Source: Saprolegnia diclina VS20
Taxonomy: Eukaryota; Oomycota; Saprolegniomycetes; Saprolegniales; Saprolegniaceae
NCBI RefSeq assembly: GCF_000281045.1
Contig: NW_008246069.1
Span: 630,437 to 694,436 of the forward strand
Length of the DNA stretch: 64,000 nucleotides
Reading direction: 5' to 3'
The notes below the pieces were generated by a model that saw only the letters and a list, made by a program, of their open reading frames with translations, was not told the DNA's origin and searched no databases. The translations under genes were made by a program, and so were the position numbers. This document shows, piece by piece, positions 14,601-25,440 of this stretch (position 1 is its first letter; every line of letters starts with the position of its first letter).

Positions 14601-15495
14601 CGTGTGGACCGCGTGGAACGGACCGCGCCATACGTTGACGGTGCCGGCCTGCGCAATGATAAAGCTACAGAAGTTGTGGATACAAGATGGCCGAGATATG
14701 GAAAGAAGACCTGTGGAGCGCTTGGGCGACGAGCCCGATGATGTGCACCATGCGCGCCTGGGGGTACTGCGCGCTGCCTTCGAGGTCGGCGCGCCAGAGG
14801 TCGTCGAGCGTGTTGTTGGTGTCGTCGAGAAGGTCGCCCATTTCCTCAAAGCTCAGCGCCTCTAACGTCGCGTAGCGCGAGTGGATGGCGTCAAACGACC
14901 GCGAAAACTTGGACGCGCGGTCGCGGTCCCGGCCGCTCGTCGTCGCTTCCCAGTACGCGATCTCGTCCTGGAGCGTGACAATACCAAAGAGGTTGTCGGT
15001 GCTGTTGTTGCTGTTACCGGCGTCGTCGCCCTTGTCGCGGACGAGCGTCTGGAGGCCCGCATCGAGCTCGAGGAGCACGTCCTTGAGCTTCTGCGAGAGC
15101 CGGCCCGAAGCGCCTTGCAGCAGAAGCGGCGTATAGATCTTGTGCACGGACTGGAAGAGGCTAAAGACTGGCGAGTTGGTCATCGACGTCACGTGCACAT
15201 TGGTCGAGAGGTTCTCGGCCGTGAGCGGCGTTGGCAACACCTTGACGAGCAAGACCGCGCGAGCTGGCGTTGCGTTGTTGCTCGTGTCATCCCATACGAT
15301 GTTCGTCGTGAGCTGAATCGCCTTGTCGACCAGCCGGGCTTCGAGCATGCTGCAGGCCGGGTCGTCGAGGAAGGCGCCGAGCGCGTCCGCGCCGTCAATA
15401 GCGCCCATGTCCACGTCCACGTCCCGCCACATGGACGCAAGCAGCTGGAGCACGTACACACGGCGGGCGTCGCCGTCGTTGTCCGTGCGTCCCAT
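2667..15495 (-). CDS. DYNC2H1: Cytoplasmic dynein 2 (IFT dynein) heavy chain
   Basis: Motor heavy chain of the retrograde intraflagellar transport dynein, which carries IFT trains from flagellar tip to base. Exon 1 is 15495-14711 and exon 2 is 14664-2667; one 46-nt intron (GTCTTC..TGTAG) restores the frame, giving 4,260 aa, close to the usual ~4,300 for this subclass. The tail matches the dynein-2 subclass rather than axonemal dyneins: the N-terminal third has NIVWDD.., SPVFSLFQSVHKIY and DLPGFRGFQTAAE blocks. The motor has four P-loops: AAA1 GPAGTGKT (~residue 1673), AAA2 GPSGSGKS (~1970), AAA3 GPEGCGKN (~2275) and AAA4 GSAGVGRR (~2617). A coiled-coil stalk with microtubule-binding domain follows (~2900-3200), then a C-terminal domain ending GVALFLGE. 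AAA4 has Arg in the Walker lysine position, as is usual in dynein-2. The organism therefore makes flagella. The near absence of introns is odd beside its neighbours. Confidence 0.95.
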
Positions 15496-15864
15496 GCCAA
15501 AGATCGAAAGAGCGTGAATGGGATCTTGAAGCGTTGTGGAGAATCCGGATACGATCCATATGGCATATTCACCAAACAGCGCGACTCAAAATATGAATAT
15601 ATGGAAAGCGCCAACTTGGTCATCAACAGCACTATCTTGCCAGTCTCTGCATTGCTGCGTTGCTACTGGCGTCAAAGCTTGGAAGTGTCGGAAGGGCAGC
15701 ATCCGCATTCAGCGACAGCGCTACGTCAAACGAGCGCACAGAAGACACCTAGTTAGCACAGCTGCATCCATAGCTTCATACCCGACGCCACCATACAACG
15801 AAAGCTACTACTGGAACTATGTTTCCTACGGGGTTAAGAATACGTCTATACGTGGACCGATCGT
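15496..15864. other. Intergenic, no gene seen
   Basis: Spacer of about 370 bp upstream of the dynein gene and downstream of the first CAX gene. It is noticeably more AT-rich than the flanking coding sequence and contains no convincing frame. Confidence 0.6.
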
Positions 15865-17118
15865 CTAGACGTGGATCCACAAGAGCGCGACGGCGATGAG
15901 CGCATACATGGTGAGGAGCATCGAGCCCTCGAGCCAGTTGGAGCGGCCGTCGGCGACGATCGCGTACACAATGACGATCGACGTGACGTACGTGACGGCT
16001 TCGAACGTCGGGAAAGCGAGCGTCATAGGCTGGTTGAGAATCCAGCCAGCGAGGACCGTGACCGGCACGACGAAGAGCGAGATCTGGGTTGCCGACCCGA
16101 CAGCCACGCCCATGGCCAGCTCCATGCGGTCCTTGAGCGCGACGCGAACCGCCGTAATGTGCTCGACGGCGTTGCCGACGATCGGGAGGATGATGATGCC
16201 CACAAACGACTTGCTGATCTGTGTAGACGAAACAAAGCCGTCGATCGAGTCGACGAGGAACTGCGAGAGGATCGAGACACCGACCGTCGCGACGGCCAGC
16301 ACGAGGAGGCCCGAGCGCATCGACATGGGCTCCTCTTCGTCTTCGTCGGCGTCCATGGCCTCGGCAGCGTTGAACAAATGGGCGTGCGTACTGAGCTGGA
16401 AGTAGAGCAGCTGCAGGTACATGAGGAGCAAGAAGACGGCCGAGATGTGCGAGAGGTGCAGTACGGTCTGCTCAGTCGAGTACGTCGTGTCCGTGTAGCT
16501 CGTAAACTGGTAGTACGATGGCACGAGCATCGCAAAGCAAGAGACCATGAGAAGCGACGAGTTGGCCGACGCCGAAGTGTCGTTAAACTTGCTCTCCTTT
16601 ACGGCGGTACCGCCAGCGATGAAGCAGCAGCCCAGCACGAGCAAGAGGTTGGACAAGATCGAGCCAAGAAGCGACGACTGCACGACGGCGATTTGACCAT
16701 CGCGCAGTGCAAAGATAGCGATGATGACCTCGACGGCGTTGCCAAAGGTCGCGTTCACAAGGCCGCCGATCGTGTCGCCGGCGTGGAAAGCGACGGCCTC
16801 GGTGGCATCGCCGATCGTGCGCGCGAGCGGGATCATGGCTAGGAAGTTGAAGGTGAAGACCCACGCTGGGTTCCAGTTGGCATAGTACGACCAGACGCCA
16901 AAGGGTACAAAGAGCAGGAGCGTGTTGATGTACGACTCGGTGAGCCAGGACGAGAGGTTGGTCGCGAGCTCCGAGCCCATGGCGCGGGCCGTCGGCGCCG
17001 GCGAGATGAGCGGGAGGCTCTCCTTCGTGCTCAGCCTGCGCTGGGGGTACGAGAGCTCGTGGTCGTGCTGGGGCGGGGGCGACCGGCGCAGCTCTTCTTT
17101 TGCCTTGTTTAGAATCAT
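15865..17118 (-). CDS. Vacuolar-type Ca2+/H+ exchanger (CAX), copy 1
   Basis: Cation/proton antiporter that loads Ca2+ into acidic stores, using the vacuolar proton gradient. It is one uninterrupted frame. The start chosen at 17118 (MILNKAKEEL) gives 417 aa; the frame stays open 76 codons further upstream, but that stretch looks non-coding. The protein has an N-terminal cytosolic arm of ~60 residues followed by about 11 hydrophobic helices in two homologous halves. The c-1 signature GNAVEVIIAI lies near residue 126 and the second-half copy GNAVEHITAV near 305. An acidic loop (DADEDEEEP) separates the halves. All are classical CAX features. It is tandem with a close paralogue at 18315-19658 in the same orientation, so a local duplication is likely. 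Substrate preference (Ca2+ versus Mn2+) cannot be read from sequence. Confidence 0.92.
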   Translation of the reverse strand: MILNKAKEELRRSPPPQHDHELSYPQRRLSTKESLPLISPAPTARAMGSELATNLSSWLTESYINTLLLFVPFGVWSYYANWNPAWVFTFNFLAMIPLARTIGDATEAVAFHAGDTIGGLVNATFGNAVEVIIAIFALRDGQIAVVQSSLLGSILSNLLLVLGCCFIAGGTAVKESKFNDTSASANSSLLMVSCFAMLVPSYYQFTSYTDTTYSTEQTVLHLSHISAVFLLLMYLQLLYFQLSTHAHLFNAAEAMDADEDEEEPMSMRSGLLVLAVATVGVSILSQFLVDSIDGFVSSTQISKSFVGIIILPIVGNAVEHITAVRVALKDRMELAMGVAVGSATQISLFVVPVTVLAGWILNQPMTLAFPTFEAVTYVTSIVIVYAIVADGRSNWLEGSMLLTMYALIAVALLWIHV

Positions 17119-18314
17119 CTGAAACTCAAAATGAGCGGAGGAAACGCAGGAGGAAACCCCCGTGAATCTTTCAACACCGGATATACAGTCTTTATCCGGA
17201 AGTATCCACCAATCACCTCGCGGCGTCGCGTTGGTCACTTGGATTGTGAGGCGGGAAAGGTTACTAATAAATTGGTGCTGGCCTGCCTCGCAGCCACGAG
17301 GAGGGCGCCAAGACATGCGCGTTCGAGTCTGGTCGCCAAGCGACACGCGCCCAGTCGCATTCTAGTCGTTGTCCTCGTTCTAGTCGTAGAAAGACTAGAG
17401 TAGATTGCAGCAACCGCCTTTGGACAGTTGCCAAATTGGCAAAGCCAGAGACAGGATTTTATGATCATGGACACACGCACCTGCGTGCTCATCATGGCGT
17501 CGCATCCTGGATGCATTTGCAGAGCGGAATGGGTGCGCAGTTGATCGTCGGTCCCCCACCACTCGACTCAACAGGTCGTGGCACTTCGCTCAATAACTTA
17601 TGATCAAGTCGCGCGCCTCTATCAAGCCGGCCATCGAAACGTGATTGAATGTCCCAGGAGATATGTGTCAAGCAGCGCTTCCTACGCAATCCTGGGCTCA
17701 TAGCGCCGCAGTGCTTTGGATACGCAAACGTGGCACTTGGTGAACCCGCCAACTGCATGGCTGCTCACGCCGTACGATCCACGTGGCACTTGCTGCGGCT
17801 TACGACCATGACCACTCTTTTCTGGGGCTGCAATCCCGAGTCGAAACGAATCTTGGCGCTGTCGCCACCTGTTGCACCTACCTCCAATTACACAGCATGT
17901 ATCTATCCAGGCGCCTTCAACCTGCTGGTGCTGGGATCAAAATTGGGCAACAAACTACAATGTTTTGGGATGGAGGAGCGGCAAGCATATCACCGCTTAT
18001 ATGCATCTGTCATTCACATCAATGAAAAAGCGGTGGTCAGCGGCTATCCAAGCTCATGTGGAAGGTGTGGACCAATGCCGTTTTGGAGTCGTATCGGAAC
18101 CAAGATCTCGATAGCTCCAGAATCAAGACGCTTCACGGTGATCGCAAGGCATCACAGCTTGCTCACCAATAGCTCTCGCGGATGGTCTATCGCGAGGACA
18201 CAGGCTGCGCTTCCACAAGCCATAGTCTGCCGACATCGATTGAAAAACTAAGGTACCGGTAATGAATACATTGGGCATGTCACATCGAGACCAACACCCA
18301 AGATCCATATCTTG
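17119..18314. other. Intergenic between the two CAX genes
   Basis: About 1.2 kb. A 200-codon plus-strand frame at 17649-18251 exists, but it has no domain, low-complexity composition and no splice context, so I treat it as chance. The segment must hold the promoter of CAX copy 1 and the 3' end of copy 2. Confidence 0.55.
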
Positions 18315-19658
18315 TTAGATTTGGATTTCAAGCAAGGCAACACCGATGAGAAAGTAGAGCGTGAGGAGCATCGAGCCCTCGAGCCAGTTGGACTTGCCGT
18401 CGACGACGATGGCGTACACCACGACGACCGAGATGATGTACGAGAGCGCTTCGAAGGTCGGGAAGGCGAGCGTCATGGGCTGGCCCATGATCCAGCCCGC
18501 AACGACGCAGACGGGCACGACGAAGAGCGAGATCTGAGTGGCCGATCCGACGGCGACACCCATGGCGAGCTCCATGTTGTTCTTGAGCGCAACCTTGACG
18601 GCCGTGAGGTGCTCGACGGCGTTGCCGACGATCGGCAGCAGGATGATGCCCACAAAGGACTTGGGGATGTCGGCCTTTTCCGTAAAGCCGTCGACGGACG
18701 AGACGAGAAACTCCGAGAGCACGGCCACAAGCGCCGTCGAGACGCCAAGCAGCAGCACGCTGCCCCACACCGAGAGCTCGGGCTCGTTCTCGTCCTCGTC
18801 TTCGGTGCGTTCGCCATTCTCGCCGTTGTCGTCGTCGTTCTTCTTCTTCTCGTTCGACGGGCGGTGCGTGTAGAGCTGGAAGATCATGAGCTGGATGTAC
18901 ATGGCGATGAGGAAGATCGCCGAGATGTGCGAGAGGCTGAGAACTGCCTTGTCGCGCTCCTCGATTTGCTTGACCTTTTCGGCCGCGGTCAACGTCCCGT
19001 TCTTGGCAATCTCACCCGCATGGCTGTGCTGGTAGTACGACGGGACAAGCATGGCAAAGCTCGTGACGAAGAGAAGAGACATGTTGGTCGACGCCGACGA
19101 CCCGCAGTACATGGACTCTTTGGCGCCGCCAAGATGGCCCGCAATGAAGCAGCAGCCGAGCACGAGAAGCAGGTTGGAGAGCATCGAGCCAATGAGCGAC
19201 GACTGCACGAGCCCGATTTCGCCTTCACGCAGCGCAAAGATGGCAATGATGACTTCGACAGCGTTGCCAAAGGTCGCGTTAACGAGGCCGCCAATCATGT
19301 CGCCGCAGTGCTCGGCGAGCGTCTCGGTCGCCTCGCCCAAGAGGTTGGCCAGTGGCATCATGGCGAGGAAGTTGAGCACGAAGACTGGAATGTCGCCCCA
19401 GTTGTCGTAGTACGAGTAGACGGCAAAGGGCATGACGAGGAGCAAGATGTTGATGTAGCTGCCCGTGATCATACCCATGATGACGCGGCATTGGTTGGGT
19501 CGGGGCTTGGACGTCGCCGGGACCACGTCGGGCCCGAGGTCCTTGGCCGACTTGGCGGACGTGGGCCGAGTGGCGCCGGCCTCGAGCTCCTGAAGGCCCT
19601 GTGACGGCGACTTCTTGAGGTACTTGTGCGCTTCGATGGTCCGCGTCGACATCGTCAA
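18315..19658 (-). CDS. Vacuolar-type Ca2+/H+ exchanger (CAX), copy 2
   Basis: Paralogue of the neighbouring CAX with the same predicted job, Ca2+/H+ antiport into acidic compartments. It is a single exon of 447 aa; a second ATG two codons in (19652) is equally possible. Both CAX repeats are present: GNAVEVIIAI in the first half and GNAVEHLTAV in the second. It differs from copy 1 in a longer Ser/Pro-rich cytosolic N-terminus. Its loop between helices 5 and 6 is longer and runs NEKKKNDDDNGENG then DEDENE, so the acidic motif is larger and more lysine-rich. The extra-membrane loop HSHAGEIAKNGTLT also differs. Divergence is greatest in the termini and the acidic loop, which suggests old duplication with regulatory specialisation. 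Confidence 0.92.
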   Translation of the reverse strand: MTMSTRTIEAHKYLKKSPSQGLQELEAGATRPTSAKSAKDLGPDVVPATSKPRPNQCRVIMGMITGSYINILLLVMPFAVYSYYDNWGDIPVFVLNFLAMMPLANLLGEATETLAEHCGDMIGGLVNATFGNAVEVIIAIFALREGEIGLVQSSLIGSMLSNLLLVLGCCFIAGHLGGAKESMYCGSSASTNMSLLFVTSFAMLVPSYYQHSHAGEIAKNGTLTAAEKVKQIEERDKAVLSLSHISAIFLIAMYIQLMIFQLYTHRPSNEKKKNDDDNGENGERTEDEDENEPELSVWGSVLLLGVSTALVAVLSEFLVSSVDGFTEKADIPKSFVGIILLPIVGNAVEHLTAVKVALKNNMELAMGVAVGSATQISLFVVPVCVVAGWIMGQPMTLAFPTFEALSYIISVVVVYAIVVDGKSNWLEGSMLLTLYFLIGVALLEIQI

Positions 19659-19842
19659 ATGATGAATCCCACGCCCTTCGAACGCAGTGAATTTCGAACA
19701 TCGCTAGAGGACGCAGAGGTCCAACCATACAAATGCCAAGTTTATTTTTTAACCGGACGCTGTTGTTGGATTGAAACGGGAGCTGCAACCAGCTGGTCGC
19801 TGCCGGCCACAAGACCAAGCCTGCGCCTCCAGCTGCACGACC

Positions 19843-21645
19843 TTAGCGCTGCGGAAGCGCTGCGCCGTCGTCGCTAGGAGCCTCGTCGTCGCTGCTCCAG
19901 TCGGCGAGGAACTCGGCGTCGAGTCTACGCCGCTTGGCGGCTGGCGGCGCATCATCGGGTGCTTGCATCGGAGACTTGAAGGTGGCAAACGGGACGCTTT
20001 GTGTGGCGTGTGCGGCGGGTTGTGGCCCGCGCATGCACTGCGCAACATGGCGCGCAACGTCGCCCGCGCGTGGATCCGTGCTTGCCTATGTGTAGCGCGA
20101 GATGCGAGCTCGTATGGCCGCGTGGTAGATACCTGGCGCGTCAGTGCGTCGACCGCTACTTCTGCATTGCTGCGGTCAATGTAGTTGGCCGAGAGAGCGA
20201 GCGTGGCTGTGAGGTTGCGCACGTAGTGGGGCGTTCCCGTCGGTACAAAGAGAAGGTCGCCGGCCTCCAAGACGCACTCTTCCCGACGAGCATACCTCAT
20301 CACCGCATCTAAGATCTTATGCGCATATCCAGGCGTACCAAAAGGGATCGTCGTCAGCTGTGGTAGGCAAGGCCACGTCAAACACAACATCGTGGAGACC
20401 GGGGTACCGTCGAGGGCGCAGCAAATGCATATCGCGCGGGTCCACGAGGATCCACTGTTTGCGTCCGTCGAGCAGCGCCATCCAAAAGTTGGAGCCAAAC
20501 GAGTCGATGTGGAGCTGACTCGCCGTGTTCTTGGGTCCGACAAAGAGACTCGGCCACGTCTCTCGGTACAGCGCACCTCTACACGACGTGTTCGTTTTGC
20601 CGTATGGACAGTCATGCGGGGTACTCTGGCAAGCGTTGGAGATAGTCGTGGGCAAAGATCGCAGGAATCGCAACGTCCTCCACAAGCTCTATCCACGTTC
20701 AGTAATATGCACGAATACACAGTCGGCGAGTACATACCTGGAAGGTGCAGCGGTACCGAGTGGTCGTGGACGTACAGATCGCTCTTCTCCAACCCGTCGA
20801 CGAACGCACCAAGCGGCATCGTAGGCCCGTCCTCGAGCCGCGCCCACTGCACCGAGTCGTGTACGTAGCGCTTTGTTGGCATTGGCTTGGAGGCGACGGC
20901 GGCGTTGGCGCCAAGCGACGCCAGACTCCACATCTACTTCTGGCGCTGTTGTCACTTGTGGATCGTGCATTGCGAGACCTTTTTCGTCAAGACAAGATGG
21001 GCGCCGCCACGAAGAACCACAGGTCGTTTGGGCAAAGCGTACTCTAAGGATACCGTCCACCTGAGCCGCTAGTCGTAGAATGTCTTTGGGGAGACCGGCT
21101 AGGAATTGGTCGTAGGACAGATCCTTGGCATCCACTGTCGCCACGGACGTTGCGTCGATTCGCGCACGCGTAGCTTGCGTCTTCTTGAAGGCGCGTAGTT
21201 GCGCTGCCATCGAGACATTGAATGCGAAGCGCTCCATTGCCATCTTGCTTTGCTCTATCCAAGACGAAACGTCGCGAAAACCGGTTAATCACAGAACGCA
21301 CCAGTGTCCATGCGGTCAACGACAACGTGCGCTAGCCGGGGATCCGCTGGGTCGAGCAGCTCAATGTACAGCGCGGCCTCGAGGCTTACGCACCCGTGGT
21401 CGTGGCGTCTACGAGCAAGTGTAAGACGAGCGCCACGCACTGGCAAGTGCAGACGTTAGCGCCTCAATCTTGGTGCGAAGGTAGGCTCTTGTGGCGTCGA
21501 GCTGAAGAATGCGGTGCAGCCGCGTGTCAGAGCTCACGGGCGATGACGTTCCTGGGAGCTTCTGCGACCGGTACCAGCGCGCGACGTCGGCGAGTGCGTC
21601 GACCATGCTGTGCCACCGGGAACCTGAGTGTGTGTCGACCAACAT
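19843..21645 (-). CDS. JmjC-domain 2-oxoglutarate/Fe(II) hydroxylase
   Basis: Predicted nuclear JmjC oxygenase (protein hydroxylase or lysine demethylase); the substrate cannot be named. Nine exons splice in phase: 21645-21428, 21384-21302, 21254-21096, 21043-20979, 20933-20738, 20688-20625, 20578-20339, 20295-20133 and 20085-19843, giving 476 aa. The order resembles the KDM8/JMJD5 layout: helical N-terminal region; the entry motif EYALPKRPVVLRGG; first iron ligands H-I-D in SQLHIDSFGSNFW; the core ALLDGRKQWILVDP; distal His in VPTGTPHYVRNL. The C-terminal tail carries a basic nuclear-localisation-like KRRRLDAE and an acidic WSSDDEAPSDDG. The 5' end is uncertain: the frame continues upstream of the Met at 21645 and a further exon near 21700-21870 is plausible. 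Confidence 0.8.
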
Positions 21646-21957
21646 TTGACCGACCCATCCGGATAAGAACACGTCAGTATCATGACCAAGCACAACGCCA
21701 CAAGCAACTCGGCAACAGCTCGTCGCGCGTTCGTTCAACTGCGACGAGCCGTCTTGACTGTCCTATCTGGCAGCACTCACCCTCGAGATTGGCTTGGATC
21801 TCTCCTCGTAAGTCGCACACGAAACACAACGGCAGGCATGCTGCCGTGCTTACTAGACTGCTTTGCATGTACCAAAGGTGCAAATCATATCCAGCAGTGA
21901 TGGAGCCACCTAAGACCCCTTAAAAAAACTATATTCAGGCGTCATTTGCGGGCGGCG
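21646..21957. other. Intergenic or missing first exon of the JmjC gene
   Basis: About 310 bp. It may contain an additional 5' exon of the JmjC gene (a minus-strand stretch reading RGEIQANLEG precedes a GTGAGT donor at about 21777), but I could not find a phase-correct acceptor with a normal intron length. Confidence 0.4.
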
Positions 21958-23566
21958 TCAGGCCAAGGCGACGACGTTCGTTTCTGTGCGAGGCCAGTAG
22001 GACGTGGTCGAGTTGCCGACGCCGGGCAATTGCTCTGAGGCATGCAGCCTCTTGGTGCACCCATGACCGCACAGCCGACGATCGACATACGTCATCGACA
22101 TCGCAGGAGATACACCGCAGCCACAGACGTTGGTCACGAGCGCGGTGAGGCTGGCGTGGAGCTCACGGTTGGCGAGGGCGAAGAAGGTGCCACCGCGGCC
22201 ACCTTGGGACCCCGCGCACGACGACGAGCATGGAAACCCTTCCATGTTGAGATCGCCAAAAATGGACAACGTGGCTTCCCTCAAATGACGCGGCGTCGCA
22301 ATGCCCCACTTGGCTAGACACGTACCCCTCGTTAGCGTGACGCTTGACACGAGACGTTATACCGTGGTTGCCGTCCCGAACGCGCCCGCCGCGAAGTGAC
22401 CACGTCACGCGACCGGTCGGCAGCGTCCAGCTATCATAGCGATTGCCTTACACAGCACGTAGCCGCAGACGATACCTGGCGTCCATGAGGTTCTCGACGT
22501 TGAACGGGAATGTGCCGTCAGGTCGCAGCGCCACCGGTGATTCCGTAGGGCGCAAGCAAAACGCGTGGGCTGCGGCGCCATAGCTGTCGCCGTCGCAGAG
22601 CGTCGGGGTGCCGTAGTTTTCGTCCCACCACGACGCGACACTCACGTCCGTGGCAAAGGCCGTTGCAACCAAAGCCCACGGCGGCACCTCGGCTGTCCGA
22701 CTCTTAAAGAGCCCGTGCACGGCGACGCTCTGGTTGCCTTTTGTAGCCACCTGCACCTGCTGAGACGGCTGCACTGGTAAATGCGGGTCCACCATGACGG
22801 ACGCTACAGCACGCGCCGTGCCTGAGAGCGTCGATACGTTTCGAAGCGACGGGCTCACGAGAAGGTTGCCGATGGCGTGGTAATGGTTCGCTGAGCACAG
22901 CCGTGCCGCGCGCCAGCCGGACGCAATCGTCGCGAGGGCCGCGTCGCCGACCGAGACGGCGAAAAGATGCTGCGCATACTCGACGTTGTTGTCGTGCTGG
23001 CAGCCCAGGCGCTCAAAGTCAGGCGAAGGCGTCGGGTCGGGAAAGTTGGGCGTCGATGTTTGCAGCACAAAGCCGCCGCTCGTGGCCTCGAACGCGACGA
23101 GCCCTTTGCTGTGGGCGTTGAACGCGGCGTGTCCGCTGCAGACGAGCGACTTGTCCTGCTTGAGCGCAATGCCGTTGAGCTGGTCGTTAAAGTACGCCCA
23201 ATGCGTCGCGTTCGCTCGCTGCCGCAAGGTTTGGCTCACCGGATCGCGGCCGCCTTGACCCAGGCAGTCGTAGCCCAGCGCGCGAAAGTGTTGCAGCTGT
23301 GGTCGGTTTGCATCTGCATAGAGGTAGCACAGACCATGTCGACGATTGGGATCGACTTCGCGCGAGCACACGGGCGACGCGCAGTCGCAGGGCGTGGCGA
23401 CGTACGCGCCGGACGCATCGCGAACCATGGACGGAAGCTTTAGCACGACCCACCAAGCGACGGGGTCTCCATTGCCATCCAGGGCAAAGAGCTCGGGCGG
23501 CGACGCCGTCGTGGCCCGTGGAAGCCATACTATGCCCAAGATGACCACGGGTATGGTCCAGTGCAT
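21958..23566 (-). CDS. Deoxyribonuclease II, secreted/lysosomal
   Basis: Acid endonuclease of the DNase II family, cutting DNA in lysosomes or outside the cell without divalent metal. Exons 23566-22476, 22430-22363 and 22313-21958 join in phase to 504 aa. The start at 23566 opens a signal peptide (MHWTIPVVILGIVWLP, then ATTASPPELF). Family blocks in order: VAWWVVLKLP, the GYDCLGQGGRDPVSQTL region, WAYFNDQLNG, AHSKGLVAFEATSGGFVL with the first active-site His, PNFPDP, and after intron 2 the second active-site block as NHAKWGIA (DHSKW in animal enzymes) followed by FGDLNMEG. A C-terminal Cys-rich extension of ~80 residues is longer than in animal DNase II. The Asp-to-Asn and Ser-to-Ala changes in the HxK block leave the His itself. 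Confidence 0.88.
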
Positions 23567-23944
23567 GGTGATCGGCCTTGGATCTTTTCTGAGTGACCAG
23601 GTCGGCAAATTCGGCGTTTCTTCCCTAAATTGGGCATATGCCACATATAGTGTCAAGGAGAAATACCATGGGATTGGAGCGCTGGTCTACTGTTCGACAA
23701 GTGCATCTACGCCGCCAAAACCGCGTTGTGCAAATGACAGGCTTGGACGGTGACTCTGCATGTGGGTGCCTCCACCCGCCAAGCCCTCTATTTGGCGTCT
23801 TTGGGCGGTCAAAACCATTTTGGAAGGCATATGCCGATTCTAGCTCGCAGCGCTGATTGGGCGCCAGCGTTAAGCTTCGAGGTCGCGACTCCAAGATAAC
23901 TTGATTTTTGTATGACGTGTATTTCTCGGATACGATTTCAGCCA
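23567..23944. promoter_or_regulatory. Divergent intergenic promoter region
   Basis: About 380 bp between the start codons of DNase II (minus) and the three-RRM protein (plus), so both promoters must sit here. No TATA-like or other defined element could be singled out. Confidence 0.4.
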
Positions 23945-25440
23945 ATGAGCGACGAGGCGAAGTCCGGCTATTTCCCGGAGGCGAAACACTGGTGTTGGAA
24001 AGGACCACACAGAAACAGGATGATGATGCAGCATGCGGAGGCCCACTTGGCGCCGATGGGCGACCATGGCAGCCCGTCCGGGGCAGGCAAGATCCGCGGC
24101 TACCCGAAGCACCGCGCAGCCCATGCGGCGGCGGCGGCGCCGTACCGGACCCGCGAGTCGCACCAAGGTAGACAATACTCGCCTCCTGGCAGCACTGTCA
24201 CGCAGCTCGTACTGCAGGGGGCACGGGTCGGCGCGTGTACGTGGGAAACTTGGCGTGGGATGTCAAGACGGAGATCTTGAAGAACCACATGCGCATTTCG
24301 GGCGACGTCGAGGAGTGCGAAGTCAAGCAGGAACTCAATGGGCGCTCCAAGGTGCGCTCTCTGGTTGTGGCAGCGCATATCTGATCGTATCGTGTGCAGG
24401 GCTGTGGCATTGTGACCTTTGCGACGCACGCGATGGCGATGGACGCGATCTCGCGGCTCTCGGACACGGAGCTCCTCGGGCGCAAGATCTTTGTCCGCGA
24501 GGACCGCGAAGAGGCAAAGGCGCAGCTCGCCGCCCAGTCGGCGTACACACCAGCACCGGTAACGTCGTACGATGTGCCGCCGACCTCGTACACGGCAGCG
24601 CCCGTGACGTCCTACGACATTCCGCAGACGTCGTACAGCCACACGCCGGCGCCATACGCGCCGCCCACCTCGTTCGCGCCTCCGCCGCAGCACGGCTTTG
24701 CACCAAACAACCCGTTTGCACCGACGTCCGGCGGCGGCACGCGCGTGTACGTCGGGAACCTTTCGTGGAGCGTCAAGTGGCAGGACCTCAAGGACCACAT
24801 GAAGCAGGCGGGCAACGTCCTGCACGCCGACGGTACTTCTCCTTGATTGCGAGAAAGATGCTGAACATGTATCGGTAGTCATGCTCGAGCCGACGGGGCG
24901 TTCGAAAGGCTGCGGCATCGTCGAGTACGACACGCCGGAAGCGGCGCAGCGCGCAATTCAGATGCTCACCGACACCAAGCTCGACAATCGCCCCATTTTT
25001 GTGCGTGAAGACCGCGAGCCGCGCCCAGGGCACCGAGGTCCGCCGATGGCCCGCGGTGGTCCGCCGCCATTTGGCGCCCGGCCAGGGGCGGGGCACCACT
25101 CGCACCCGCCCATGTGCACCGTCTACATTGGCAACGTTCGTCTCGAATGCGCTTCCACGCACTCATCGCATCATGTAGCTTCCGTTTGACGCCATGTGGC
25201 AAGACGTCAAGGACGTGGCGCGGTCCGCGGCGACTGTGGACCACGTCGAAGTCATCCAAGGCCCGGACGGCCGCTCCAAGGGCTACGCCCTCGTGCGCAC
25301 CCCGACGCCGGAAGACGCGCAGATCATCATCGGTAGACATTCCGAACCACTACATAGCGCTCAGTACAACGGTAGGCAAGCTCCACGACACGGAGTTTCG
25401 CGGGCGCTTCCTCGAGGTGCGGTTGGAGCGGGTACGGTAA
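23945..25440 (+). CDS. RNA-binding protein with three RRM domains
   Basis: Single-stranded RNA-binding protein of the hnRNP-M/Gbp2-like type, likely nuclear mRNA processing or export. Six exons: 23945-24167, 24218-24351, 24400-24832, 24879-25135, 25179-25332 and 25376-25440; phases close exactly to 421 aa. RRM1 has RNP2 VYVGNLAW and RNP1 GCGIVTF; RRM2 has VYVGNLSW and GCGIVEY; RRM3 has VYIGNLPF and GYALVRT. A Tyr/Pro-rich linker of repeated TSYD/TSY units joins RRM1 and RRM2, and a Gly/Pro/Arg-rich linker ([16 protein letters not shown]) joins RRM2 and RRM3. An intron falls directly before RNP1 in RRM1, and near the equivalent place in RRM2, a sign of internal domain duplication after intron acquisition. 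RNP1 in RRM3 lacks the usual aromatic at its last position. Confidence 0.9.

Noticed and set aside
3018..15756. Many long plus-strand frames (up to 565 codons) opposite the dynein gene
   Set aside because: Antisense shadows of GC-rich codons; their sequences are Arg/Glu/Leu-rich without domains.
17649..18251. 200-codon plus-strand frame between the CAX genes
   Set aside because: No domain, no homologous look, mixed composition and no supporting splice or start context.
15871..19604. Plus-strand frames of 323 and 430 codons opposite the CAX genes
   Set aside because: Highly charged mirror translations of the membrane proteins' codons.
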